From: Trichothecium roseum
Lineage: Eukaryota > Ascomycota > Sordariomycetes > Hypocreales
Length of the DNA stretch: 64,000 bases
Direction of reading: 5' to 3'
Assembly (NCBI GenBank): GCA_026184415.1
Contig: CM047948.1
Span: 1,922,001 to 1,986,000 of the forward strand
The notes under the pieces: generated by a model
Database searches by the model: none
What the model saw: the letters and a program-made list of their open reading frames with translations, nothing else
Told to the model about the DNA's origin: nothing
Position numbers and translations under genes: made by a program
Part shown: piece after piece, positions 1 through 9,698 of the stretch
Position numbering within the stretch: position 1 is the stretch's first letter
How the letters are laid out: the number at the start of each line of letters is the position of its first letter

Positions 1-1509
1 AGCAGCAAACCTTTTTGTGCGCGAAAAGCCGCGGCTCTTTAAATAAGGGGACGCGCCCCCCATCATGATGGTTTTTACGTTGTAAATCTGAGTATCCGGG
101 AACTTGGGCATGGGATATTTTTCGTCCCTCTCAAGAGTACGCTGACAATAATACGTCGTGCAAACCTGGGTGGGAAACGTCTGCTGGGGCTTTTTGTCTG
201 CGGGGTTGTCCGTGGTCCCCACTTTGCTTCGGATTATGGTACGGTTCGGCCTCGTTCGGTCGACCGCCTTTGGACCGGCCGAACATGGGGGGAAGGGGTT
301 TGCCAAGTGCTGACAGAAAAGGTGGGACACTTGTGTACGGACAGATCTACTAGAACAGGATGACATTTTTTATGTCTAGCTCTTATATAGTACTGGACCG
401 TCGGGGAAAGCGTGGGGAGTTTTTGCGCGCCAGCCGAGGCAGGTTACCATGTTAGTCCGTACGGTACCATACGGATTACGGAGTGTGAGCGCCCTTTGTG
501 GTTTTTTTTCTGAGCTGGACTAACGGACGATGTCTCTTTGTTCTTGATGTGTGTTGTTCTCCGTACGTGTGTACTCCGTACCGTATGTGTGTGCGTGTAT
601 GTGTGTGTGTCATGGTAGGCCGGATTTCGGGCTTGAGGCCCTCGCCTTTTTTTTTTGTTGGGCTTACAAGTGAGACGGGATAAGGGTAGTCAAACTAGTC
701 AAACATGGTCTGATGGGCTGATGGGATTCGTTTATTTCTGATTTCCGAGTACGCGTCCCCGGATTTGGGGTTTTCTCCTTCTGCTTCTGCGTCTTCTTCT
801 GCGTCTTGTTCTTTTTGTTCTTTTTGTGTATTGAGCACGTGCGCGTTTACCGCCTGCGAGGCTAGTAGTAGTAGTAGTAGTAGTGATGGTACGTACCTAC
901 GGCAACAATGGACTGGCTTCATGCGCTAGTTGCTGCTGGTCAATACTACCGAGCACTCGGTACGGAGTACTCCTCTGTGCTACACTTGTACCGTCAAGGG
1001 TACTGCGCGAGTACGGAGCGCGGAGTGCGGAGTGCGGAGTGTGGTAGCTGGCTGGCCCTTTGCAGCGACGCTACGACCGCGGAGTGACCGCGACTACTAA
1101 GTAGTAGTACTACTACGGGGTACTGCTGCTCACTCGAGAAACTATGTACTCCATATGAGAAAGACATATATTCAAACCGCTAAGAAAAAAAATCCCATAA
1201 TAAAATGATAAGAAGGGTAGATAAGAATAATTATATATATATATATATATTTATAAAAAAAAAGCTTCAAGATGTAAGAATATAAATTCAAGGGAAAAAA
1301 GAAAAGAAGAAGAAGAAGAAGAGGAAGAAGGAATAAATAGAGGAGCGAGTTTTGACTTGTCCATGTTTTCATCAACAGCCGCCGTTGCTAAAACTAGTAA
1401 TCTGATTGAAAAGAAGATGGAAATATAAACCCACCCCACAAAAAAAGGCAAAAAAAAGGCAAAAGGGTAGAGACGTGAAGGAAGAGACAGAGATAGATGG
1501 ACAGATACG

Positions 1510-1557
<48 letters not shown>

Positions 1558-2130
1558 CAAGAAACTCGCGAGTATGTAGAGAGAGCATGCCCGGCTAACC
1601 ACTCCGCCTCATTAAACAAAATTACACACCACCTCAGAGATGCCAGTTCCTGCGTAAACCCCGTCCATCTACTATCAAGCATGGCATGAAAGAAAAGAGA
1701 GAAAAAACTCTTGATCGGGGTTATTCCTTCTTCTCCCCGCCTTGTCACGGAGCTACGCCCGGCAATGCTTCCAAAGTCACAGTAAAGTCACAGTTCTAGT
1801 GGGAAACCCAGGTTTTTTTTTCTCGTCAACAATTTTTTGTCAATTCGCATCGCGCGCGTTATCAAGTCATATATATATATATATAGAAAGCGGCCACAAA
1901 AAGAAAATCATACCCGAGTCATTGGAAAAAAAGAAGAACTCGTAACGGGTATGCTTTGTGTGCCCAATATGTACACGAACCTTCCCCTCTTCAACCACAT
2001 CGTCATCGTCATCATCGCCGATAGCCAGATCCTCCACGATAAAGGAATCGCAAAAGAGTGGCCATCGTCACCGAATGTCGTCCTCGAGTCAAGTACCCGA
2101 GGATGCTTCTCCCGGGCGGAGAGAAGGCGC
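1..2130. other. Intergenic, AT-rich, microsatellite-laden
   Basis: I see no convincing gene here. The stretch holds several copies of the TACGGAGTA/TACTCCGTA motif (near 559, 573, 961 and 1011). It also has a TAG-type trinucleotide run near 865-885 and AT-rich DNA with TA and GA microsatellites from 1150 to 1900. The longer open frames are built on the simple repeats and look non-coding. The right end is the 3' flank of the GH7 gene. Confidence 0.6.
1231..1554. repeat. TA and GA dinucleotide microsatellites
   Basis: A TA run at about 1231-1251 is followed by polypurine DNA (GAA-type, about 1295-1330). A second TA run of about 25 nt at 1510-1534 abuts a GA run at 1535-1554. Another TA run lies at about 1868-1885. 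The open frames over this stretch encode YIYIYI and SLSLSL strings and are artefacts of the repeats. Confidence 0.85.
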
Positions 2131-3703
2131 TTAGAGACCGGTGGTGGAACCGATGGGGCCGAAGCGGACGTTGGACCAGACGACCGAGGCGTTGGGGTAC
2201 TTAGAGACGACGTCGTCGGGGACACCGGAGTCCTGGGGGCAGTCGCCACGGGCGGCGCCGGGCTGGCCCTCCTTCTCCGGGGGGTAGACGGAGTCGAGCC
2301 AGAGCATGTTGGCGTAGTGCTGTCGAGGCCTTGTTAGCTGCTGACTTAAGACGAGGAAGAAGAAGAAGAAAAAAGAAGACGGGGTTGGGACTTACGTCGG
2401 CCCAGATGGACATGACAAGGACCATGGGAAGGTTGAGGGCCTCGTTGAGAGCAGAGAAGCCGCCGACCTCGGCGAAGCGGTCACGGTCGTCGAAGACCTG
2501 GGGTCCGGCGGTGCAGAACTCGGGGGTGATGGCGTTGTCGGCGGGGAAGCCCTCGTAGGTGGGGTCGGGAAGGTCGAAGCGCTCGCCGTTCTGGACGTAG
2601 AACTGGGTGAGGCGGTTCTCCTCAAATGTGGAAACGACACTATACCGGTGTTAGCTCAATATGGTTCCTCATCTCTTCATGTGTACCAGTGCTTACGTGA
2701 AGACGGAGCTGGTGTCAATAGTCTTGCCGGCACCGTAAAAGTCCTCGTTGCCGACGCGGAAGGGGTTGTAGTCGCAGCCGTTGGCGTCGCAGAGACCAGC
2801 GAAGCGGTCCTCGGAGTAGGTGCCACCGCAGTCGGTGGTCTCGCAGATGTGGTACTCGTTGTTCTCGCAAGCGTGGGGGGTGAAGGCAAAGGCGTGCGAG
2901 TTGGACTCCCAAATGTCAATCTCGGCGCAGCAGGATCCGCGGTTACCGACACCGGCGTTCTCGTCAGTGTCCGAGGGCTTCCAGCCGTCGTAGTTGGAAG
3001 TGCCGCCGAGGAACTTGAGGTCACGGGCGCACTGGGCGTCGCAGTAACCAGTGCCGTACTTGGCACCGGCCTCGTTGTTGGGCTGGCTGCTCTTGCCACC
3101 GTCCGAGGGCATGGCGACGAAGTAGAGAGCAGAGTTGAGGCCGCACTCGACGGCGGACAGGTCAACGTCGAAGGCGAACTCGTTGCCCATCAGGGTGAAC
3201 ATCTGGTACTCCTCGTCGCTGCCCATGAGGTAGGTACGGGAACCAATGTTGGTGCCGTACTCGTGCTCGGTGACAAAGGTCAGGGTGAGGGCATCGCCGC
3301 TGGTGGAGATACCGTAGGTGGCGCCGTAGTCGGCACCCTCGAGAGCGCAGTTCTCGGCGCAGTCGTCGCTGCTGGAGCACACGTCGGTCCAGGCATTGCC
3401 GTCGTAGCAGTTCTCGAAACCCTCGACTGTTTCCAGGTCAGTCACGTCCAATGTGCCGGGTCGTGAAGAATATCAGAGTACAAGTATGGAGTACTCCATA
3501 GAAGAATACTTACCACCGTGGGTCCAGCGCCAGTTGGCGTCAATGACAACCTCACCGGGCTGTTCAGTGCAAGAGCCGGAGCCAGTGCAGGTGGACCAGG
3601 ACATGGAGGGGTGAGTCTCCTCGGTGTCGGTACCGACCTTCTGGGCCTTGGCGAGGGCCAGAAGGGAGAGAGCAGCAATAGCGGCCATGGCGAATGCAAC
3701 CAA
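2131..3703 (-). CDS. GH7 cellobiohydrolase (CBHI type), no CBM1
   Basis: Secreted reducing-end exo-cellulase of glycoside hydrolase family 7; it releases cellobiose from cellulose. Exons on the minus strand are 3514-3703, 2697-3426, 2396-2639 and 2131-2319, giving 450 residues. Introns of 87, 57 and 76 nt have GT/AG ends. Residues 1-20 are a signal peptide ending ALAKA, and the mature chain would start with Gln as in other GH7 enzymes. The catalytic motif CCAEIDIWES places the nucleophile at Glu232, Asp234 and the acid/base at Glu237. The downstream GLCDANGCDYNPFRVGN block and YANMLWLDS, ending in GPIGSTTGL, are CBHI-like rather than endoglucanase-like. The protein stops at the catalytic domain, with no linker or cellulose-binding module. 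The start is the only ATG giving a signal peptide in frame. Family assignment is firm; cellobiohydrolase versus endoglucanase is inferred from loop sequence. Confidence 0.95.
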
Positions 3704-3807
3704 AGAAGTGAAGCTGTGTTTTTTTGTGATTGCCTGTGATGGTTCACTGTTGAGATGGGTTGGGATGGCTCAGAAACAATCGAAACGAAAACCGGGAGCA
3801 AAGGGCC

Positions 3808-3816
3808 TTCTTATAT
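3808..3816 (-). promoter_or_regulatory. Probable TATA element of the GH7 gene
   Basis: On the minus strand the sequence reads GATATAAGA, about 105 nt upstream of the ATG at 3703. Such spacing is usual for strongly induced fungal cellulase genes. Assignment is by position only. Confidence 0.45.
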
Positions 3817-4127
3817 CGACATCGTCTCTCCATCTTTCTCTCACGAAAACTCTTGTCGTTTGTTTCCCGGGAACCAAGGGAACCCCCATACAAGATCCGC
3901 ACAGGTGAGGCCCTAACGAGTATCGCGAACGGAGCACCCTATCCGTGTCCTGCGAAGCGCCTAGCTTTCTCCGTCTGCCTGTGTGGTGTCCATCTCTCTC
4001 TCTCTCTGTGCTCCGTATGGATGTGTCTGTCTCCCTTTTGCCCCCCTTTCGCTTGACGGCCCGTCGCTTGCGCGGAACCTGCGCGAGATTGATTAAAGTA
4101 GATAGATACCCCATCAGAGGGGGTCCA

Positions 4128-4133
4128 TTAGCC
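4128..4133 (-). promoter_or_regulatory. Possible Xyr1/XlnR-type GGCTAA site
   Basis: GGCTAA on the minus strand lies about 425 nt upstream of the GH7 ATG. A GGCTAAA on the plus strand lies at 5116-5122. GGCTAA is the known core for the Xyr1/XlnR cellulase activators. A six-base match is weak evidence by itself, so this is offered only because it sits upstream of a cellulase gene. Confidence 0.25.
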
Positions 4134-6254
4134 CCCCTCCTCATCAACGCCATGTGCCTGACCGGCACGCAGCCGAGTCTTCCTAGCTTTGCACTGTTTC
4201 CGCCCAGGGGCAACCAAGGGGCGTGATCACGTTCCCCTCTCCAACCGTCCGAATCGGGCCAAACCAGCCAACGGCCTTGATCCTCCGAAGGCAAACAATC
4301 GTAGTCCCCAATTCCCGTCTGGGGAAGAAGATGGTGGTGTCTGTATGCTACGCTGCAATGCCGGAGAACGCTGCCCATTGGTCGGCTAGTTGAGAGAGAG
4401 AGAGCTCTGGGCGGAGGAGGGGAGACTCGGGTGAGCAGGGGTGAGTGAAGGGGAGGCGAGGAAGGGAGCCTGGGTGGGAGCCTGGAGGGGAGGGGCGGTT
4501 GCAACTCTGCCCTGTCTCATCGTCGGCATTGGAAACTTTGTGCCGAAAAGAGGAGAAGAAAAAACATGTTTTGTTTGTCCTCGGACCATTGTATGAGCTT
4601 GGCAAAAGAAAAACAGTCCTCGAGTCATTCCGAGCGGTACGGAGCGTTTCTTTCTCTGCCAGGTTTCTATAAGCGAACCACCAGCGTCTCAGCTTGAGTA
4701 CCCTTGGTGGATGCAATAGAGTGGAAATGGTAGTAAGCCCAGCATAAAGGGCCTGCTCATTCTGTAGTTTTTCCGGTGTCAAACGCAGCAAAGTTTGGTT
4801 TCGTAGGGTATTGTGCCTCTTTTTTCTTCCTCTTCTTCCTTTCGCGTTGGGGGGAGGTCGAATCTCCCTCAATCTCCTGCTTCGAATGGCCAAGCTTCAA
4901 CCCCATCCAGGCCAAAGAAACGAAATGGTAGGTCGGAATGCATTTTACCGGTTCCTACTGCCGGCAGGGGTTCAGCGGTTTTCCCCAGTAAATGTAACCC
5001 CAGACTCTCCTTCTGCCTCTCTTTGTCTGTTTCTCCCCTGCACGCGCACACACACACACACACTCTCTCTCTCTCTCTCTCTTTCTGTCTTCCATATAGC
5101 CGCTTCGAGGAAATGGGCTAAATCGCCGACGAGCCAATGTAACGGCCTTCACAGGCATACCAGGGCTCCCCTCCCCTCTCCAACCTCTTCTCTAGCTCCG
5201 TTCCGTGAAACGCTTTTCGTGTGAATAGCGGAATGTAGGTGCACGCACGCATGTACGGGGTACGGAGTACACCGCCCTATACACATCAGGTCCTCCCCCT
5301 CTCCTCCTAACAAACGAAGCCGCTCGTGATCTCGAAACAAACATGGGGCTGTCGCGGAACCCTTTTCTCCGCAGCGCTATTCCGGGTCATGTATGCATAG
5401 TCATGTATGCATATAGGTACGCTTTTTTTTTGTCTTTGCTGCCCCCGCAGAGGATACGTCTGTTTCGATCCATTCCCCTCTCAGGCTAGCATGTCCGGCT
5501 AGGACCGGGGTAGGACGAGGAGCTCAGACGGGTAAGAGAGGAAGAATGCGAAGCGCGATATAGCATCTCGTCCATGCAAACAGCTGAAAGCGGGGATCGT
5601 TGCGACTTGTTCCCCTTGGTTGGGTTTATTGGGGTTATGAAAAAAGGAGATTCATGAATGGATGGCAGGAACCCGGGAATCAGGCGCGAGGCAGGACGGC
5701 CCACGGAGCCGTTAAAAAATGGTTGATTGGAAAAGCCTGCATGACTGGAAATATTAAATGCGTCAGCTTTGGGCAAAGGATATTCCTGGCTTGTTCGACG
5801 CTTTTTTTGCCAGTTGACGTTTGACAGTGAGTGGGCAACCCCCCACAAACGCTGATCACATACCATATGCCCTACCATAGCGGACGGCTTTAGTGACTAG
5901 AGCGGTGGCCCGAGCACGACTACTACCCTATGGACTACCAGCTGCCAGCTGCCAACTGCTAACATGGTATCCAACGGCACAAACTTGAATGATTGGCATG
6001 GAGCCGTTGGTAACTGAACATGAGTGCTCTAGTTTTATTATTCTATCGTGTTTAGTTTTTTCTTTCTTTTTTTTGCTGTACCCAGTCTTCTCTATCTGTT
6101 GATGAGACAGCTCCCCCTAAGCCCATGTGAATAAGGAGAATGGGAATGGATCAAGACGCCCTCAACGCCTATCAACAACGTATCAAAATGTGACATGAAC
6201 CCCGTACAATACAGATACAGAACACAATTCGGCTAGCAGTACGGAGTACAGTGA

Positions 6255-8516
6255 TCACCTTCTTGGCGCCCAAGCCTGAAGCCAATCCCTCATCTTGTCC
6301 GGACTGCCCTTCTCCGCTTCGGCCGCCGCGATGCACCACTCGACATCCCATGCCTTTTCTGCTGCCATCATCTCGGCCAATTTTCGACGAGTTTGGCTAC
6401 CCTCATCCACACAAAAGAACATTGGCTCCTCTCGATTGGTCACCCCCGCTATCAATGGCTTGACCAGCGGGAGCGCTGCCGAAGCGCTGGCACCCTTCGC
6501 TTCGAGATCCAAGCGAGATCGCCCCGTCTTGCACCACTCATTACCGCAATGGCTCTTGCCACAGCCCTTCATCAGCTGGCCCAGATATCGCCTCTCTATG
6601 CGCCGGCGCAGCGCTTTGCCTTCCGGGTCATGCATGGACGCGTAAAGAGGCGAGAAGCAGATGGAGCAGAGCCCAATGTCATTACCCGGAGCCTGGCTCT
6701 GGGCGGCGCCTGCGCCGACTTGCCCCTTTGGGCCTACACCATGCAGAGTCCGACCGCAGTTGACGTTACGACAAACTTCCGGCTTGGTTCGACTGACTTT
6801 GTCCAGCTCATGGTGTTTGAGGTGCATCTCCATATCTCTCAGCCGCACAATCTTGTCGCACAAGTGGCACTCCGTCGTCCGCGCACCGTCAGCCAGTTCA
6901 TGGGCCGACATGCCGGATAGGACCACCTCGGGCGATGGGTTGAAAGGGTCGCCCTCTTGTGGCACCTCGAGGTGGCAGAACCGACAGAGGATAAGCTTCC
7001 CGGGGCAGACGGTTGTGCGGTGCCTGGCCAGATCCGGTACCGAGTTTGTCGAAAACTCGCAGTCTAGGCATTGACGCTCAGTGTGGAATATGTCGTCATG
7101 CTTAGCTTTGCCACTGCAAGTATTGCCATGGGCATCATCGAGTTGGCAGTGCCAGTGGGTCTCCCATTCAGGCGAGCCCCTTTTGAAGACGGAGTGGCAT
7201 TGGGGACAGGCAACGTTGTTCCTTTTGCAAAAATTCTCATGAAGGACCATGGTCCGCTTAGGCACCCACTGCATGCAATTCCTGCACTGCTCATCTTGGT
7301 CCGAATGCTCTACATCGTCAACCTCAATGGGCTCCGCAGCTGAGTTGTGAGGGGCCGCCGACTTGGCCCGGAGCTCGAATAACAGGGGCTCGGATGCTGC
7401 TTGATTCGTCTCATCGGAAGAGCGGTAAGCGTGGATGGAGATGAGCACCGACTCGGCCTCGTCCAACTCGACATTGGTCGGTGATATCGTTATTGCCTTG
7501 ACACCGCCCTTGGGTATGGAGAAATCGCCAAGGACGTGCGCTGTGTCGCGAGGCAAAGCTCGTAATCGAGAGGACCTAGGGGTGACAAGTAGGTCCAGAC
7601 CATCTTCGTCTTCAGCACTTGATAGCGTAATTTCCAACGGCTGAGACTTATTCCATGATGATAGGCTATAGTCTACGTAGTCTCCTCGGACTACCTGCCC
7701 CTTGACACCCTTCCAGATATCTATCTCACCCCCCGTCGAGGTACCACTGGCCGAACTTGACTGTGCTCTTGACGCAATCTGCCGTAAAGTCTCTCTGGCT
7801 TGCTCTTCGTTTAGAGCTTCAATATCGACCTCGATGTCCGTTTCTACTACGCAGATTCCATCTCCTTCGGGCTCGAACTTGTCCAGGAGAAACCTGAATT
7901 CTTCTCCTTGTCCCCCCTTGACCGCCAACACTGTATCCCGTGTGAGCGTCGTGAAACCTTGCCGAAGCTGCCGTTCGAGAATGGGTCGCCAATCGTCTGG
8001 GTTGTAGCCCGCCTCCAACGGTCGCAAACGAGCATATGTGCCCTTGGGCAGCTGTTGAGCATGCACAGCTATTCTGAAAGAGTCCGAGTCATTCGTAAGA
8101 TCGATCGCCTCCGCGGTACTCGTGCCATTATGCAGACCATGGTGCAGTTCTGAAAGATCTTCCTCTCGAATCCCTAGCGCTTCAAGCAAGAACCTGCTGA
8201 GAATAATGGTGCCTTCGGGGGCCGAAAACTCTCGGATCCCGGCATAGACTACGGTGTTATTTTTCGAGTTGACGAGTCGGAACATGAGCGGATTGGGTAG
8301 CTTTTGCGCCTCATCTTGAAACGAGGTAGATGCTGCGTATGGGTGGAAAGGATTGTGCGACGCTGTCGTTGATCCGGTTCGCTGCGAAGGAGCCGCCTGC
8401 AGAAGTTGCTCGAGAGCCGATTGAGGCAGAACAATCTTGTCTCCGTCTAGAGATTTCAGGGTCGGATGAAGGACCGTGAAGCTGCCTGACCATTGAAGAG
8501 TCGTCGGTCCGTTCAT
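6255..8516 (-). CDS. UFD1-domain protein with C-terminal zinc-binding and AZUL-like region
   Basis: Single exon, 753 residues. The N-terminal part (about 1-220) resembles the UFD1 fold of the Cdc48/p97 cofactor that binds ubiquitinated substrates. It has LPQSALEQLL, then a FRL...YAGIREFSAPEGTIILSRFLLEALGI block, and later LPKGTYARLRPLEAGY. The middle is rich in acidic and Ser residues. The C-terminal half has many Cys/His pairs (CRNCMQWVP, CPQCHSVF, CHLCDKIV, CSICFSP), like TRAF-type or C2H2 zinc fingers. The end has LMKGCGKSHCGNEWCKTG, which resembles the AZUL zinc fold of UBE3A. Likely an adaptor in ubiquitin-dependent protein quality control, in cytosol or nucleus. It is much longer than canonical UFD1 (about 350 residues) and is probably a distinct fungal paralogue. 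The AZUL-like call is by eye. Confidence 0.85.
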   Translation of the reverse strand: MNGPTTLQWSGSFTVLHPTLKSLDGDKIVLPQSALEQLLQAAPSQRTGSTTASHNPFHPYAASTSFQDEAQKLPNPLMFRLVNSKNNTVVYAGIREFSAPEGTIILSRFLLEALGIREEDLSELHHGLHNGTSTAEAIDLTNDSDSFRIAVHAQQLPKGTYARLRPLEAGYNPDDWRPILERQLRQGFTTLTRDTVLAVKGGQGEEFRFLLDKFEPEGDGICVVETDIEVDIEALNEEQARETLRQIASRAQSSSASGTSTGGEIDIWKGVKGQVVRGDYVDYSLSSWNKSQPLEITLSSAEDEDGLDLLVTPRSSRLRALPRDTAHVLGDFSIPKGGVKAITISPTNVELDEAESVLISIHAYRSSDETNQAASEPLLFELRAKSAAPHNSAAEPIEVDDVEHSDQDEQCRNCMQWVPKRTMVLHENFCKRNNVACPQCHSVFKRGSPEWETHWHCQLDDAHGNTCSGKAKHDDIFHTERQCLDCEFSTNSVPDLARHRTTVCPGKLILCRFCHLEVPQEGDPFNPSPEVVLSGMSAHELADGARTTECHLCDKIVRLRDMEMHLKHHELDKVSRTKPEVCRNVNCGRTLHGVGPKGQVGAGAAQSQAPGNDIGLCSICFSPLYASMHDPEGKALRRRIERRYLGQLMKGCGKSHCGNEWCKTGRSRLDLEAKGASASAALPLVKPLIAGVTNREEPMFFCVDEGSQTRRKLAEMMAAEKAWDVEWCIAAAEAEKGSPDKMRDWLQAWAPRR

Positions 8517-9698
8517 CGCTATGGCGCAATACGTAGTTGGTGTTATATTGGAAATTCGTCACGTCGTGGAAGCGTCAGGTATCGTAATAATATGAAATAC
8601 CGAGTGTTATATGGCACGCCATATCATTTATAAAAAGATGTAAGAATATATACTTGGAAAGAATGAAAGGCACATAACGACCGTTTCCCTCTCTCTCTCT
8701 CTCTTAGGACCAGGCGGCAGCACTGACGATTAAGACGCTCTGACATCACTAAGCGGTTTCGGCCAATTTCTACGAAGGTCTGTCGCAATTACTTGTCGAG
8801 GTCACGTGCGGTATGTTACGGTAATAAGCGGACTTTGACGATTCATCTTGAAACCACCCTGTAGGCAGAGAAAAGAATAAGAATAAAAAAGAGAGATATT
8901 ACTAAGGGAAAGGGAGACGGCAAGACTGAAAAAAAAAAAAAGAGGTTATACACGCGTCGGGTTAATTGAACACCACTTCGGCATAACCATAATTGTACTC
9001 CGTACAAGTATGCATTTTGCCGTTACTCCGTACGGTTCCATCTTTCATGCCATTATCATGGCGTGAGAACAAACTGCAGACTTGCCCTGGCCGCTGTTAT
9101 GACCCTAGACGTAACCTTTACATGGATACAGAGGAGACTAGGTAGGTGTTCAACGATTGGCTACTACTCGACATGTGTACGCGTCAAAATCCCCCTGAAT
9201 ACGCGGATATATCTGCACCTCGTCCGCTGCCTTGCAAGCTGGAACCTGTTATCCCTGGGTCTCTTCTCTGCTCTCCATGTTTCGAAGCCCTGGCAGAACC
9301 GATACCGAGCTCACGCCGAGAGACCGAAGAGCAACGGGACACCGGATTTTCCCAAGACACGCGGCGGTAGTACTACCTAGTACTAGGAGCAGTGGAGACG
9401 GGAAAGCCCCCCCATTCCCTCATTTTTAGATTTTTAGACCCTGCATCTTTTCTCGTGACGAATGAAAGCTTATCAGATGATCTGATAAAGTCCCGCAAGG
9501 CAGATCATAAGTATCCTCGTACCACTGGGAAGGAACGGCGGGTCTCGCTTTCCACGCCCTTTTTCTCTTCTTTTCCTACTCCTACTACTACTACTCCTAC
9601 TACTACCATCAGTAGTACTTCTTCTACTTTCATAGGTAGACTTGTTTCGCACCATTCTTTTCTATTCTAAACCCGTCATGATATAACGTCGGTGCACG
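8517..9698. other. Divergent promoter region between UFD1-type gene and ferric reductase
   Basis: This 1.2-kb stretch separates two divergently transcribed genes. It contains a CT run near 8690-8704, an A-tract near 8931, TACTCCGTAC motifs at about 8997 and 9026, and the paired GATA palindrome listed separately. CTACTACT-type repeats lie near 9583-9625. No open frame in it looks like a gene. Confidence 0.6.
9470..9488. promoter_or_regulatory. Inverted pair of SreA/Fep1-type GATA sites
   Basis: The 19-nt sequence TTATCAGATGATCTGATAA is two copies of ATCTGATAA facing each other across one base. ATCWGATAA is the extended GATA site recognised by fungal iron-sensing repressors (SreA, SRE, Fep1). 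The element lies 210 nt upstream of the ATG of the ferric reductase, the kind of gene this repressor family controls. The sequence match is exact; binding in this organism is inference. Confidence 0.75.

Larger units (their letters stand above)
3704..6254. other. Intergenic: GH7 promoter side and UFD1-gene 3' flank
   Basis: I see no gene here. It contains pyrimidine-rich CT/CA microsatellites near 5048-5085, several short poly-T tracts, and TACGGAG-motif copies near 5258 and 6240. Minus-strand open frames such as 4348-4893 lack a recognisable product. Confidence 0.6.

Noticed and set aside
1251..1748. 165-codon minus-strand open frame with YIYIYI and SLSLSL tracts
   Set aside because: It is a translation of TA and GA microsatellites and has no natural protein composition.
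2648..3466. 272-codon plus-strand open frame opposite the GH7 gene
   Set aside because: It is the antisense shadow of GC-rich GH7 exons. Its Val/Gly/Ala-rich composition reflects codon bias on the other strand. The same applies to plus-strand frames opposite the oxidoreductase (12471-13664), catalase-peroxidase, transporter and FAD oxidase.
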